The position numbers and the translations under genes were made by a program. Positions 11,201-22,528 of a stretch of 64,000 nt of DNA are shown here, one piece after another. The notes under the pieces were generated by a model. The model was given only the letters and a program-made list of their open reading frames with translations. It was not told where the DNA came from and ran no database searches. Origin of the DNA: Cristatella mucedo (taxonomy: Eukaryota; Bryozoa; Phylactolaemata; Cristatellidae). Positions within the stretch are counted from its first letter, which is position 1. Each line of letters starts with the position of its first letter. The stretch is from assembly GCA_009760855.2 (NCBI GenBank), contig WPIO01000078.1, forward strand, positions 782,001 through 846,000, written 5' to 3'.

Positions 11201-11702
11201 TACCGGGGGGGGGAAGTTTCCTAACCCAGGGGGGGGGGAAATGTCCGAGGAAGCGTCCAGGGGGGAAATGTCCGTACCCCGAGGAATGTACCGCAGCAGA
11301 AAAGAATGCAGAAGATTGTGGACACAATAACGAACAAGATGAGAGAGGTCATAAAGAATCGTAGTGGGGTGATGTCCCATTAAAATTATAAAAAAGCTTA
11401 CGTGCCTAATTTTGGTATGTAAAAATATTTTCACTTGATACCTACAACTTTAGTTTGCCTGGCGTCGTAGAATTCCTCTTACTACCTGAACAGAATAGAA
11501 TCCAAAGCAGCTGCGGTCATTCTTCGAAGATTCTTTTTTTCACAGAGAATAAATGCGTTAGCTTCGAATATTGGAACTTGAAAAATGTCTTTTTGGCTCA
11601 TGTGTTGAACCTACGACCTCCGCAACCGGATGCTCATGTCCTAGCTTGGGCGGTGGCAACCAATGAGGTCGCAAGGTCGGTGGAGTCGGAGCCCAGCCCG
11701 AG

Positions 11703-11800
11703 CTTGCTCTGTTGGCTACCGTATGCGTACCGAAAGCCGCTAAGGCTTTGAGTGCGCCATAGAAAAACTCTCCCGTGATCACAAACTTGATCTCTGTAGC
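11703..11800 (+). mobile_element. LINE-B 3' fragment
   Basis: GAGCTTGCTCTGTTGGCTAC, then GTACCGAAAGCCGCTAAGGC and GAAAAACTCTCCCGTGATCA match the 3' end of LINE-B in plus orientation. Confidence 0.65.
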
Positions 11801-12629
11801 TTTTTTGGAGTTAAAAGACAGAGATTCATTCGTATAGGTATCAACTAGTCAGGATCTCGGGCAAACCCCTGGTTGGGATAACTCCTCACAACCGCCTACT
11901 AATTTTAGCCATGGTTCGCCGCCTGACCCTGCCAACTAACTGATCAACCGTTGACCCTACTGCATTGCCGACTCCTCGCTGGCTGTGAGTTTCTACAGGA
12001 TCTTCGAGAAGTTGAAAAAGCGCTGACAAAGGTTTGATTCCGTCACTTTGACAATATCAGTGTTGTTGTTGAGTGGTGGTGGCCTGGTGACCTTGTGTCT
12101 TCGGGTCCTTTTCATGAGCGGCCGAGTTCTTTGGACACAGTTGTCGTTAAAAACGTCAGATTGCCCACGATTCGAACTACCGAGAACAGAATGAAAAGCA
12201 CTGAGGGCGATATCTGAGTCCAAGGGGCACCTCGGTTATATACGCTGTGTTCTGCTTGTGATTGTGTGCCTCGTGGCAGGTTCAGCTGTTTCCTGGCGGC
12301 GGCTAATGGCCAGCTGCTGAGGGAGGGGGGTTGCCGGCGATTTCTTTTTACCGTATTGAACCCACTCATCTCTACCGCTCTTGCTGAAGCATGATACGTT
12401 TCTATTGCCTTTTCCACAAGGTTGCCGGAGAGTGGAGGTCGTCCGCCAGCGGGGGGGGGGGGGGGGGGGGGGGGGGGGGTGGGTGGGTGAGTGGGAAGGG
12501 AGTGTAAAGTGAGCTCACATACCCAACGTTGCCGAGGCTGATCGCGAATGACAGGCTGATCTGCGAGTTGCTGATCTCCAGAATGATCTGAGCCCCTTCG
12601 TAATATTAGTAACGCTATAGTTCTCGGTC
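11801..12629. other. Intergenic, no gene seen apart from the poly(G) run
   Basis: Frames of 76-101 codons on the minus strand lack any recognisable motif or family resemblance. Confidence 0.45.
12451..12479. repeat. Poly(G) run of 29 bases
   Basis: Twenty-nine consecutive Gs followed by TGGGTGGGTGAGTGGG. It has G-quadruplex potential and may also vary in length or be an assembly weak point. Confidence 0.95.
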
Positions 12630-12725
12630 CTCACTAATAATAACGATAATAACAATTTTTATAGCTTCTTAAGGATCTAAATCTCATCTTGGCACTTCAC
12701 AAATGCTCGAAATAAAGCGTATGAG
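12630..12725 (-). mobile_element. LINE-A-like tail, degenerate
   Basis: CTAATAATAACGATAATAAC tail and ATCTAAATCTCATCTTGGCAC hairpin remnant. Confidence 0.5.
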
Positions 12726-12888
12726 CTGATAATTGACTGTCTATAGCTTGCACAATTACGCACACTTAAGCCCAAAAAGCACCAATTGACCGGGGTCGGA
12801 GGCAAAATTCTGTTAGTAATAGAGCGACCTTTAGCTTCGCTGTAAGTGTCATAAGGACGTGGGATGTCGTGATCTAAGTTGTTTATAA

Positions 12889-13030
12889 TGTAATATAACG
12901 TATCTCCGTCTGTAACTCCACAAAGTCATAAAGACCACGTGGGTGTTACGCAGGAGAGTTTTGTATAGCGTACTCACAGCCTAAGCGGCTTTCGGTAGGC
13001 ATTCGGTGTTTGAGTGTTCGAGGCCTTGGG
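12889..13030 (-). mobile_element. LINE-B 3' fragment
   Basis: TAATGTAATATAACGTATCT, CCGTCTGTAACTCCACAAAG and GGTGTTACGCAGGAGAGTTT are the LINE-B 3' terminus reversed. The sequence changes to something unrelated after about 13010. Confidence 0.75.
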
Positions 13031-13589
13031 TGTTGGGGCCTGATGGCATGGTCTCCGAAGGATCTGAGATTTTGTAAAAGCTCAGCTAAACGACCAGAGG
13101 TAGAGGGGTGCGTGGTAGGTGGAGTCTCAGGAGTAAGTATGAAGTAAGCTTGAGCAAGAGAATGAAGGAAGGACAAAGTGAGACCTTTGAAGTCGAGCCG
13201 TCACAGCTGGACTGCAACCCCCTCTGAAACCTCTGCTCTTCTGCTCTCACCTCCCTCACGCCTGTCTCTACTGACCTCTATGTCGCCAAACATGTCTTCC
13301 TGGCTAAAAACGACACAAGTCATCTAGATCCTGTTGCTGCATTTCTCTTGAGGTGCATATGCCTTTTTCTCCACACCATAGCAAATATTGTAAAGATTTC
13401 CCTTGTTGCCGGTGAAGTCCCCTCCCTTCTGATGAATAAACAGTAATTGTCAGGCCACTTATCTTCATATTTCGAGTAGCTTTCGTCATGTCTCCCTTCT
13501 GCCATTCTTATCCAAGCCACTTGATTGACTGGTAGGCCAGCAATCAAACGATTACATCAATTCGTCAGATCTTGCCAGGAGGTTTCAAC

Positions 13590-14340
13590 TGAGATTTTTT
13601 CGGAGCAAAGTATTTAACGGAAATTTCTCTGTTTCGAGTGTTTTGCTATGACCTTCTGATTTATGCTGATCTGGATAGAGCCTCACTCACATCTTGCCTT
13701 TCATTGCTATACCGGTGGCACCCAGTTCTACTCGACATTCGACTTGTCTTGGCTTTGCTCCTTATCCGACTCACTTAGTTACTTTACGCCTGCGTCGACG
13801 CAATTCTTGTTTAGATAGCTAACTACCTGAAGCTTAACGATTACAAGACCAACCTAATAGCTCTGGGCAAACCTAATGTCACCCGTCAAGCTTATCTAAT
13901 ACTTACGATTTTTTAAGCTGAGATCACGCCTTTGATGCCTACCTGTAATCTTGGCCTACTAGTCCAAAACAACTTCTCATTAGATAAGCACATTCCCCCA
14001 CTGTCAAGTCAGCCTACTTGCAGCTAAGGAAGATTTCAGAAATCGGCCTGTTTAGATAAGACCGTGACAGCTAAACTCTTGCATGCATCTGTGACATCTT
14101 ATCAAGATTGCTGCAATTCTCCATATTCAGAACTGCCAGCCTGTCTCCTTAATCGTCTGCAACTGTTTAAAAACCGAGCAGCTCGTCTGGTCTGTCGTCA
14201 ATGGCATAGCTGCCACATCACAAGACTTCTATCTGATCTTCACAGCCTCCTAGTAAGCATCGAATTGATTTCAAGATCCACAATCTGGCCTGGCCTAAAA
14301 GTCATTTCAATAGCTTTTTTTACTAGCATGCCTCTCAGAC
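13590..14340 (+). mobile_element. LINE-A reverse transcriptase fossil
   Basis: A degraded palm region (CTATACCGGTGGCACCCAGT, corresponding to Y-DDTQ) precedes open fragments HASVTSYQDCCNSPYSELPA and RAARLVCRQWHSCHITRLLS. Many frameshifts. It ends at the MITE-like element at 14343. Confidence 0.7.
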
Positions 14341-14342
14341 AG

Positions 14343-14493
14343 ACAGGGGCGGAGCCAGGGGGCATGGGGCAATTGCCTCACTGCCATGGACAGAGGGAAG
14401 TGCCTATATCCTGCAGCAAATGTCCTCATGCTCAAGGGGGAGGATCAGTGTACCTTGGCCCTCAACCTGAAAATCCTGGCTCCCCCCCCCCCG
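14343..14493. mobile_element. Possible hAT-type MITE with GGGGCGGAGCCAGG ends
   Basis: Left end CAGGGGCGGAGCCAGGGGG; right end is TCCTGGCTCCCCCCCCCC, its imperfect inverse. This end type is common among hAT MITEs. No convincing 8-bp target duplication was found, so the boundaries are approximate. Confidence 0.4.
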
Positions 14494-14499
14494 TGCTCT

Positions 14500-15401
14500 C
14501 AAACCACCATTTGCCTCCAGTGTCCTCTCTCACCGCCAGCCCCTTATGTTGAATGACATAGTTTCTATGATGAGAGGATAGAATAATGCAAGTCTCGTGC
14601 CCCTGTCGAATGTTGGAAGCCAGAGCAAGCTTGCTGTATTGTCCAAGCAGGCCGTCTAGCCTGGAGTTCTTGTGGGGGGCTAAACCATATGGGCATAAAT
14701 GTGTGAGCTAAACTGAAAGTCGTTGGACAAAAGTTATTGGCCCGTTTCCATGCCGTCACAGGTGATCTAACAGGGCTGGTGGCTCGCTTTCGTCCTATTT
14801 ACTTGAAACGGCCGAGTGATTTCGTGCCAGACGTCGTAAAGGCTAGCTTGATGAAAATGATTCTCACTACATACAGACTGGTAAGGCTCAGCTTCCCAAT
14901 TCAATTTTCATCAAGTCAAACGGTCATCATCATGAAGAATTGGCTGTGATTACTTAGCGAGAGCTTAGACTGTCCTCATTTAGTGGCAGAGATAGTCGAC
15001 CTATAGTCGAGACGTATGATGCGGACTGCCGGAAGTGTTGTCTCCCTTACGGCTTGCCTGTCTGACCTCCATCTCAGACAGGTCTCTGCTCATACCGTTG
15101 CCAGCTCGTCAAGGAAGCCTGGCGCACTTCGAGAGAGCACTTCGTTCGGCACTCGATGTGCGACAGGCTTGCAGGTTTGCTGTTGGATTTCTTGTGTGGG
15201 GGAGGTGTACTCTGTAGCCTCTCTGCATGTGGGCATGTCTTGCCATTCGCCGAGGCGATGCGCTCATCGTGCAGACTGAAATTCGTGCTGGTCAGAATGC
15301 ACAGCAGCAGATGCGTGACTAAATGGAAGCGCATGTCAACACACTGGAAGCACTCACCGATTGGTGCTGTGATTGTTCGCCACCCAAATCATTTTTTAGT
15401 A

Positions 15402-15443
<42 letters not shown>

Positions 15444-15814
15444 CTTGTTTGTTTGTAATTGCATGTTTACGCTCATTCGCCCGCAAGCATGCCTGCAGCT
15501 TGTAAGGAGAAGGTAAGACATAAAGCAAGGTTCGACTGATTCAGCAGCCTCATTTATTTAGCAGCTGAAGAGCTATCACTCCAGCCATCACTCTTGCTTG
15601 CAGCAAGCAATGCAGAATGTTCTACTACCTGAGCTCGAACCACGTGGGTCGTGAGCCGCAGGCACCTGTAGTCTAAACTAAGATCCGTGGTTTCGTCTGG
15701 TCGTGTTTGTGTGTCGTGGCCTCTCCTGGTTTTGTAGCGGATCTGGCAGAGTGGTTGTCCGTACAAAGGCCTCTGAGGGCAGTTGGGCTCCAGCAGTGTG
15801 TCTGCTCTATATAA
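14500..15814. other. Intergenic, (GT)n only
   Basis: Frames of up to 100 codons around 15.0-15.5 kb overlap each other on both strands and show no motif. Confidence 0.45.
15405..15438. repeat. (GT)n microsatellite
   Basis: Seventeen GT dinucleotides in intergenic DNA; simple repeat. Confidence 0.95.
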
Positions 15815-15960
15815 TTATATATATAATTTATTTGTACAGCGCCCCAAGAGAACTTAATCTCTATTCAGGCGCTTAATATATGCCTTGGGGCTCGAGGCCA
15901 CGACCTCAGCCAGACCTTGGTCGGGGCGAGCACCTTAACAGCTGGACCAAACCAGCTCGG
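15815..15960 (-). mobile_element. SINE-2 copy (tRNA head, LINE-A-like hairpin tail)
   Basis: Reversed: GAGCTGGTTTGGTCCAGCTG, TTAAGGTGCTCGCC (A box), GAGGTCGTGGCCTCGAGCCCC (B box), CATATATTAAGCGCCTGAAT, then AGAGATTAAGTTCTCTTGGG and GCGCTG. The final 40 bases are the tail also carried by LINE-A. Confidence 0.82.
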
Positions 15961-16424
15961 CCCTTTTGCACGTGCAGGCTGAACACTTGCTGTGAATGGT
16001 GCCGGTGTGGGTGCACTTTCTAGGCCTTTTGCCTCAATGCTTTGGGCTGTAAGTAGACAGGCCGTGCCATAGCAGCAGCTCAAGACTTCGGAGAGAATAG
16101 GCATTATGTGAAGTCTTCGGTCATTTCGACCTTTCTACCAGCTCCCGAGTGTTAAGTAGCCCACTATCTCTCCATCATCCTTGTGGCAAGGCAGTTGCTG
16201 CGATAAGCTCTAGTAGTCAGACACTACTGAAGTAAACGCTTCGAAGAATGCCTGCACTTCCGGATCAGTCAGCTCAAGTGGTGTTCGGTCTGGTTCTTCT
16301 ATGTCGGCATGGAGCACAGGCCAAGTCAGGGCTGCCGAAGGTTTTCTACGGAAGTGCGGCTGCAGCTAGATAGTTGCCCCTCCTCACACGCACGCATGCA
16401 CACACACTGTAGATGGCTTGTATG

Positions 16425-16715
16425 GTGCCTTAGGAGAACTTAATCTTCGTCCAGGCGTGCGCTTTGCAACTCTCGCTTCGAGAGAATCCATGAGCCTATG
16501 GGCTCAGTGATGTGCACCGTATCATGCACGAAAACGAGTATCATGCTTAGGCCAGCATGCTAAAGCAAACATGAAGCTACCGTTGGCCTTCGGTGACTAG
16601 TAACATGCACTAAATCATGCCCAAGATACACACTCCAAGTGCATTGAAACAAACCAGACAAGCTCACTAGGACCAAGGGAAAGCTGACTGGAACAGCTGC
16701 CTCTGTAGCTGACAT
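16425..16715 (-). mobile_element. LINE-C 3' fragment (third tail-sharing family)
   Basis: A degenerate hairpin tail (CCTTAGGAGAACTTAATCTT), then CATGCTTAGGCCAGCATGCTAA and CAGACAAGCTC, which match 26280-26600 but not LINE-A. Confidence 0.6.
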
Positions 16716-16721
16716 TTGAAT

Positions 16722-17160
16722 GGTAATGCAATCTATCTCAGTCTATAACTCCACAATGCCACAAAGACTATGTGGGTGTTACACAGGAGAGTTTTGTATA
16801 TAGTGCACTGACAGCCTAAGTGGCTTGCGGTGTACGCACTCGGTAGCCAACAGATTTCGTCTCACGAAACAAAGAAGAAGCTGGCTGAGTCAAGAGAGCA
16901 GTTGAGGTCGTGAGATGCATGGAAGTAGCAGCTCAGGACCTCTCTGGAAAGGAGGTGCCATAGTCGGCAGCAGCGTAGTAGTCGTTGTTGCCTGAGAATT
17001 GTAGCAGCCACAGTATGTTTGTGCCACAGTCAAGGACCTGCAGAGCAGAAGCTTCGGTCGGCAACGGTCTTCGAGCAGAGTAATGGAACAGCTGCAAGGT
17101 CATTTAGTGCAAGGGGCTGGCCACGGCACGAGATGCCCCAAGATGCTGACGAACTGGGAG
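16722..17160 (-). mobile_element. LINE-B 3' fragment
   Basis: GTAATGCAATCTATCTCAGT, GTGGGTGTTACACAGGAGAG, GTAGCCAACAGATTTCGTCT and the following GA-rich segment. Equivalent to 3430-3840. Confidence 0.8.
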
Positions 17161-17384
17161 GAGTTGCTGCTGCCGCTGCTGCTGTTAGGTCCTGGGTTCA
17201 ATCGCTAGGGAGTCTCTATTACATTTCTTCAGAGAGATGAGTAGGCCAGCTGTGAAGGAACCGAGCATCGTGAGCACGTCGATGCAGCACAATGTGAAGC
17301 CGGCCGCGAGGCGCCTGGTTTCGTGGCGCTGCTTTTTGGTTTCGATGCATTGCCCTGTCGCCCGGGACTGCATAGTCAACGTCC

Positions 17385-17985
17385 ACGATGCATTCAGTTG
17401 CCACATTACTCCACTTCTCGCCGACATGCACTGGCTACCAGTCAAGCAACGGATTGACTTCAAGGTTTTGTCGCTCACTTTTAGGTCTCTTCATTCTATG
17501 GCTCCAGCCTATCGTTCAGATATACTACCCCATCAGGCCAAGCATCGTACCACTCGCTTTTCGGAATCCAACAGTCTAGAAATACCTCGTACAAACCTTA
17601 AATCCTTTGGAGACCGTGCATTTAGCTCGTATGCTCCCAAAGCCTGGAACTCCCTCCCGACCTGCATCAGAACATCCCCTGACCTGACCACATTTAAAAG
17701 AAACTTAAAAACACACCTATTTATGACAGCATTTAGTGGGTCATGTGATTCGTCCTTGATGTGCTTATGCGTGCTGACACTGTGCATGCTGCCACTAACC
17801 ACATTTGCATGCTGACCCTGTGCATGTCACCCCTAACCATATTGTTCATTTTGTTTGTTTTTCAAGCATGATTTTACTTACTATTCTATTGCGTATCACT
17901 TTGCATCAAATGTAAAGCGCCTAGAAAGAGATTAAGTTCTCTGAGGGCGCCATTATCAAGTGCAATATTATTATTATTATTATTA
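17385..17985 (+). mobile_element. LINE-A 3' end copy
   Basis: C-terminal coding part CHITPLLADMHWLPVKQRID then FKVLSLTFRSLHSMAPAY and PKAWNSLPTCIRTSPDLTTF with no stop to 17815. The 3' UTR, GTAAAGCGCCTAGAAAGAGA hairpin and ATT tail follow. One of the least decayed 3' ends here. Confidence 0.9.
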
Positions 17986-18393
17986 TTCTGCTCGACCAAT
18001 GTCTCCGTAGTACTGGGCGTAAAGCAGCAGCGCATTTTTGGCACAACACAGTAGCGTCTTCACTCTTAGCAAAGCGTTTGGCTACCTTCGGCATGCGTCT
18101 CGGCTGTCCGCAATTCGGCGAAGCCACGAGGAAGCCCCGGGGTTTCGTTGCTTGCCGACGACAATCTTCCTGTCTCAGTTTCCCTGTGCGCGACTACTCG
18201 TTGATTTTCGGTTGCTGCAGGCGTTGCGTTGATCACTGCTGCTCTCCCTTTGCTGTTTGCTTGCTCGTCGATTTGCTGTTCGTGCTCGGCATCCACAAAT
18301 GAGCTGATGTGCTCCTGTGCCGTATGCCTGTTGTCACGTGCCTCACGTGCGAATGCACGTGACACCAGTCACTCGTCGCCGGTTTTCCTGTGT

Positions 18394-18394
<1 letters not shown>

Positions 18395-18489
<95 letters not shown>
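18395..18489. repeat. (GA)n microsatellite about 95 bp, just upstream of the SLC35C2 start exon
   Basis: Nearly pure GA dinucleotide tract ending about 95 bases before the SLC35C2 ATG and 80 bases before the presumed acceptor. It lies in the promoter, 5' UTR or first intron. It could bind GAGA-type factors, but nothing else in the sequence proves a role. The Arg-Glu reading frames through it are repeat translations, not genes. Confidence 0.95.
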
Positions 18490-18492
<3 letters not shown>

Positions 18493-18569
18493 CATCCGTG
18501 CTGTACACGACGACTGCTTGCCGCTACTACTCGAGCCTCTGCCTAGCAGTGTCCTGTCGTCGTTTGCAG

Positions 18570-18709
18570 ATCACGGGCATGTTATGCCTGCCGGCGAGGA
18601 GCTGCACTCGTGTGGCACGGTGCGCCGCTTTGGCAAACCGCTGGGACTCATCCTCCTCTACTTTTTGTTCTCCGTCTCTCTCCTGTTCTACAACAAGACA
18701 ACGACAAGT
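18570..18709 (+). CDS. SLC35C2: SLC35C2 exon carrying the start codon
   Basis: An acceptor-like TTTGCAG ends at 18569, so a non-coding upstream exon is likely. The ATG at 18584 gives a 38-residue lead to the FYNK motif, close to the roughly 36 residues in the vertebrate protein, which is why this start was chosen. It codes residues 1-42, including the first membrane segment. The donor at 18710 (GTAATC) is weak but is the only phase-0 choice that joins exon 2 with the right length. Confidence 0.75.
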
Positions 18710-21700
18710 GTAATCCAGCTGCCGCAGCTGCCGACACCTCTTTTGCTGCTGCCGCCGCCGAGTGTGCCAACGTCATCGTCGTTTTCACCGTCGGCGCTGC
18801 TCGTCCGTTGTCGACGAGAGCATGCTTGCATGCTGCCTGGCCACACACGCTCACTCATATCGCCGCTCCACGCCGGCTTACATCTGCCGGCCCTGTTTTG
18901 TGTCGGTTGCTGTAGGCATACCATTTCCCCCTGGTTTTTACCATCGTTCATCTGGCCTTCAAGTTTGTCGCTGCCAGCTGGATTCGAGCGACATGGGAGT
19001 GCTGCAAGAGCGAGGAACGAGTGATCCTCTCCTGGCCTGTCTACGTGAAGCAGGTGGCGCTGACCGGTAGGCTTCGCAGCGATGATGTTGATCGTCAACC
19101 GTGCGATCGCTGCCCAGCATCGTAGCAGCTGCACTGCAGCAGCAGCTTCTTCGTGCGTGCCGCTAGTCTGACGTTGGAAGTCGCGTGAAAAGGCGGTTGT
19201 CTGCATGGGTGCTTTGCTGAGCCTGAGTAATGCTGCCGCTGCTGGGCGATGTGGGGGCGACTGTGGCCGAGTGCCACCATGTAAAGTATGTGTATGTATG
19301 TATTTAATGTGTCACCACGTAATGTCCACTCGAGTGGATTCAGCGCAGCCTGCCAAAGGAAGTGATGCCTCCGCCGTCCTGCGACCCAGTCGCTGCCCTG
19401 CGTGCGTGCCGTCGTTTGTCATTCTCTAATCTCATCAGCGCCTCTCCGAGGCGTAGGTGCCGTGCTATTCGCACATGCACCTCGTGGAGCCGCCTCCCCC
19501 TGGCCCATTCTTAGTTGTTTTCAGTACAGCTGCTCTTCACGGCCTTGGTCTCGAGGTCGTGGGTTCGAATCCTGTGGTGGGCGATCCTTTATTACCACTG
19601 CAAGCGTTGGTAATAGCCTTCAAAGCTCTTCTGCCGCTGTACAAAAAGCTGTTAAATCAGCGATGTGATTATGGATCTCATCAGCTGCAAGCACGATTAT
19701 TTGTGAGCAGCAGCTATGGCCCCTGGATCTGAGGCTATTGGTAAGGTGGTGCTCGCATTTCACGGGCCAGTTCGTGGTTTCGAGTCATGCAGCAGTCAAT
19801 TAGTTATTGCCCATTGCAAGCGGAAGTGGCAGCTGCTGCAGCTCTTCTGCCGCTCTTTGAACGAAGCTGTCGAATAAGCCTTGACCTTTACTTTAAATGG
19901 TTGCTACTGCCGAGGGTAGTACTTTCGTGGGTGTATTGCTACTTCGCTTAGCTGGTACTTTTGAAGCAAAAAACGGTAGCTGGGACGACAGAAGTGCTTC
20001 GTGCGAGCATGCTGTTGCTATTGTTGTTGATATGGTCGTTATTGTTGTCGTCGGCGATCGCCTGGAGCCATCTTTCTGTTCCCCACTATTTTTTAGGGGT
20101 GACAGCTGGCCTCGACATAGCTTTGTCTAACTGGAGCTTGTCCTTCATAACTGTCTCGTTGTAAGTACATGGGTAGCGTTTGTTGGCCGCCTACGGCATG
20201 CGTGGTACCGTCTGGTGGTACCGTGTGACCGTATGGCAATGAGGCGATGTCAATTTTTTACGATCCAAGCTGGGGCTACTGGTTACAGTATGCTGCAAAG
20301 TGGGCGGGGCCACTTGCCTTGACATGTTGGATGCGGCTGTCTTGTAAGCATGCACGTGTCATGCATGCCTTAGGATGTTGGCTCCGATTGGTCAGAGCTG
20401 GCACTGATAAGCTTAGACTAGTCATTTGTTATGTGCACAGGAAGAACTTCCAAGGTTGAAGTGTCGATATTTCTGGAAATGTCAAGGACTGCCTGCAGAG
20501 AGAAAGAGGAAGGAAGTGAGGAAGGGATGAGGAGGAGGAGCAGCCACGGACGACAATGAGAACTCACTGAAGCGATAGCTCAGCCATCACGATAAGATGA
20601 GACATGCCACAAATATTCTGCAAGCCAGTTTCGAGGCGCAGGGATTAGGCCTGCTAAGCAGCCCTTGCCGTATTTTGCATTACGAAATTGACAGTCTACC
20701 TTCTTTTTGGCTTCAGAAACAGCTGCAGTTCACTACAGAAGGTTCACTACAGCCGTGAGCATGTCATAAGGATTCGTAGCTGCTGCTTTTTATGCTCAAT
20801 TAGTATGCTTGCCCTTTAACTTGCCCTTTAACCGCCCAGTGCTGTCCGACGTTCAGTTGCTCGAATGCTTTGCCACCGAATGACCCTACCCTGCAAGCTC
20901 AATTCCATGCATATTAGGGTGACGGTGAGCTCGGTGACAATTTAGCTTTCTCGCATGGTAGCTTTGTCCGGCTTCCTATGGTAGACCGCCTGATAAGGGC
21001 TGTGACCAATAATATCATTCGGTCGTCTGTGTCTTGCCGAATGGTGATTGGTAGAGCAATGGAGAAAAGGAATGAAGGTGTCGAAGGCAGAAGCCTCGTC
21101 ATCAGGGCCTCATCGCCGGCTTTCCTCCTGCCTGCAGAGGGTAGCAAGGGATTGCCTGCTTCAGGACTCAAACCCACGACCTCGTTTGTGCAATTCAAGC
21201 ATGTTGCCGCCAGGCTAAAACTCTCGCGGCGGAATAACAGCGGAACTCGATGCTTTTTTCTCGCCTTAAACAAGACAATTCAACTTCTGACAGGTTTTCA
21301 GGAAATTGATACCGTTTCAACAGTTAGATGCAGCCAGCGGCCAAGCTGGGCCGCCCCTATTCCTACGTCTCTGCTTCCGTCCCCACGAAGAAGTCATGCT
21401 TTAGTTCCACTCTATGAGCAACCGTCGAGGTCGTGTCGAATAATCTGATTATCAGTCGAATCTGATTTTACACACTATAGTTCTTCATTAATTGCAGGTC
21501 TGTCTCCCCGGGGGCCCCCCCCCTCGACTTGAAGATCTTGTGGGTCTTGCTCCTATATAGAATTTTGCTAGTCTTACCCCCTCTCTAGATGAAAATCCTG
21601 TCTCCCTCACTGGTTGCAAATGTACGGCATGGGTGTGGTATACTATATAATATCATACTATATTATTTATATATAAATATATAGTATGTAGAGTTACGCG

Positions 21701-22433
21701 TGCCAGCATACTTCGGCTGACCCAGCAACAGGATTTATGTGGCCGATGCATTGCAGTCCCGTTTGCCACCGTGAGTGCTTTTCCTTCTGCAAGTTCTGGT
21801 CAGAGAAGAAATGCAAAAGATCAGGTCAGCTGTGTCCCTCTAGCCCGGTTCGCGTGAGAATCCACCTGCTGGGTAAGATGTTTGCCTTTAACGATGCAAG
21901 TCGTGGACTCGTGGGCCCGCTGCATACATAAAGGGCCTCGATAGAGACTCAGTTCTCCTTGGGCTCTGCACAGATGAATTATATGTTTTTTAATTATATT
22001 CTCATCTCCAAAAAACGCCGGCATCTCAGCAATGCGTGCACGTCGCGTGTAGGAATTCTCTGCCACTGTCAAGAAGCGGGAAGGCGAGGAGGAGAAGAAT
22101 GCGAAAAGCAGCAGCTGCTCGAGCAGCTGGCCACCTCGTTCGGTCTGTACCGTGCGTCGTCTTCTTCTCGGGACTCCGTGCTGGCAAATATTGCACGGAG
22201 TCCCGACCCCCTCCCCCACCCACCGTTTGTGCTGTAAGCTGACGCCTCGTCGATGTAGGCACTTGTAGTTTATGCAGGCTGATGCTGCTTAACGGCAGCA
22301 GCGCAGCCGGTGAATGCTTTCTTTGTGCTTGTGGCCGGCACTGCAGTCCCACCTAGAAAATACTGTCTGGAAAGGAGAAAGGACCAAGCAAGAAGTTAGA
22401 AGAGTTAGATGAGAAGAAGCTTCCAGCTGCTTA

Positions 22434-22528
<95 letters not shown>

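Larger units (their letters stand above)
10601..11280. mobile_element. Foldback-like element copy 1 with iterated-motif inverted ends (680 bp)
   Basis: The left end (10601-10710) is C-rich and the right end (11200-11280) is its G-rich mirror image. Both are built of repeated GGACATTTCCCC-like units separated by CTGG. The outer ends are GGTTGTAGGACATT and, reversed, GGGGTACGGACATT. Flanking 8-mers AAGGAATG (10593-10600) and GAGGAATG (11281-11288) look like an 8-bp target duplication with one mismatch, as in hAT elements. The interior holds a shared segment (10713-10762), a GC-rich core and a CCCTAAA-like array. No transposase is visible, so it would be non-autonomous. Confidence 0.75.

Noticed and set aside
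18317-19024. 235-codon frame containing a long Arg-Glu repeat
   Set aside because: The Arg-Glu block is the GA microsatellite. Only 18570-18709 of this frame is an SLC35C2 exon; the rest is intron.
19560-19580. tRNA genes at sites with GGTTCGAATCC B boxes
   Set aside because: The surrounding sequence does not fold as a tRNA and recurs as dispersed copies with LINE-like tails, so these are SINEs.
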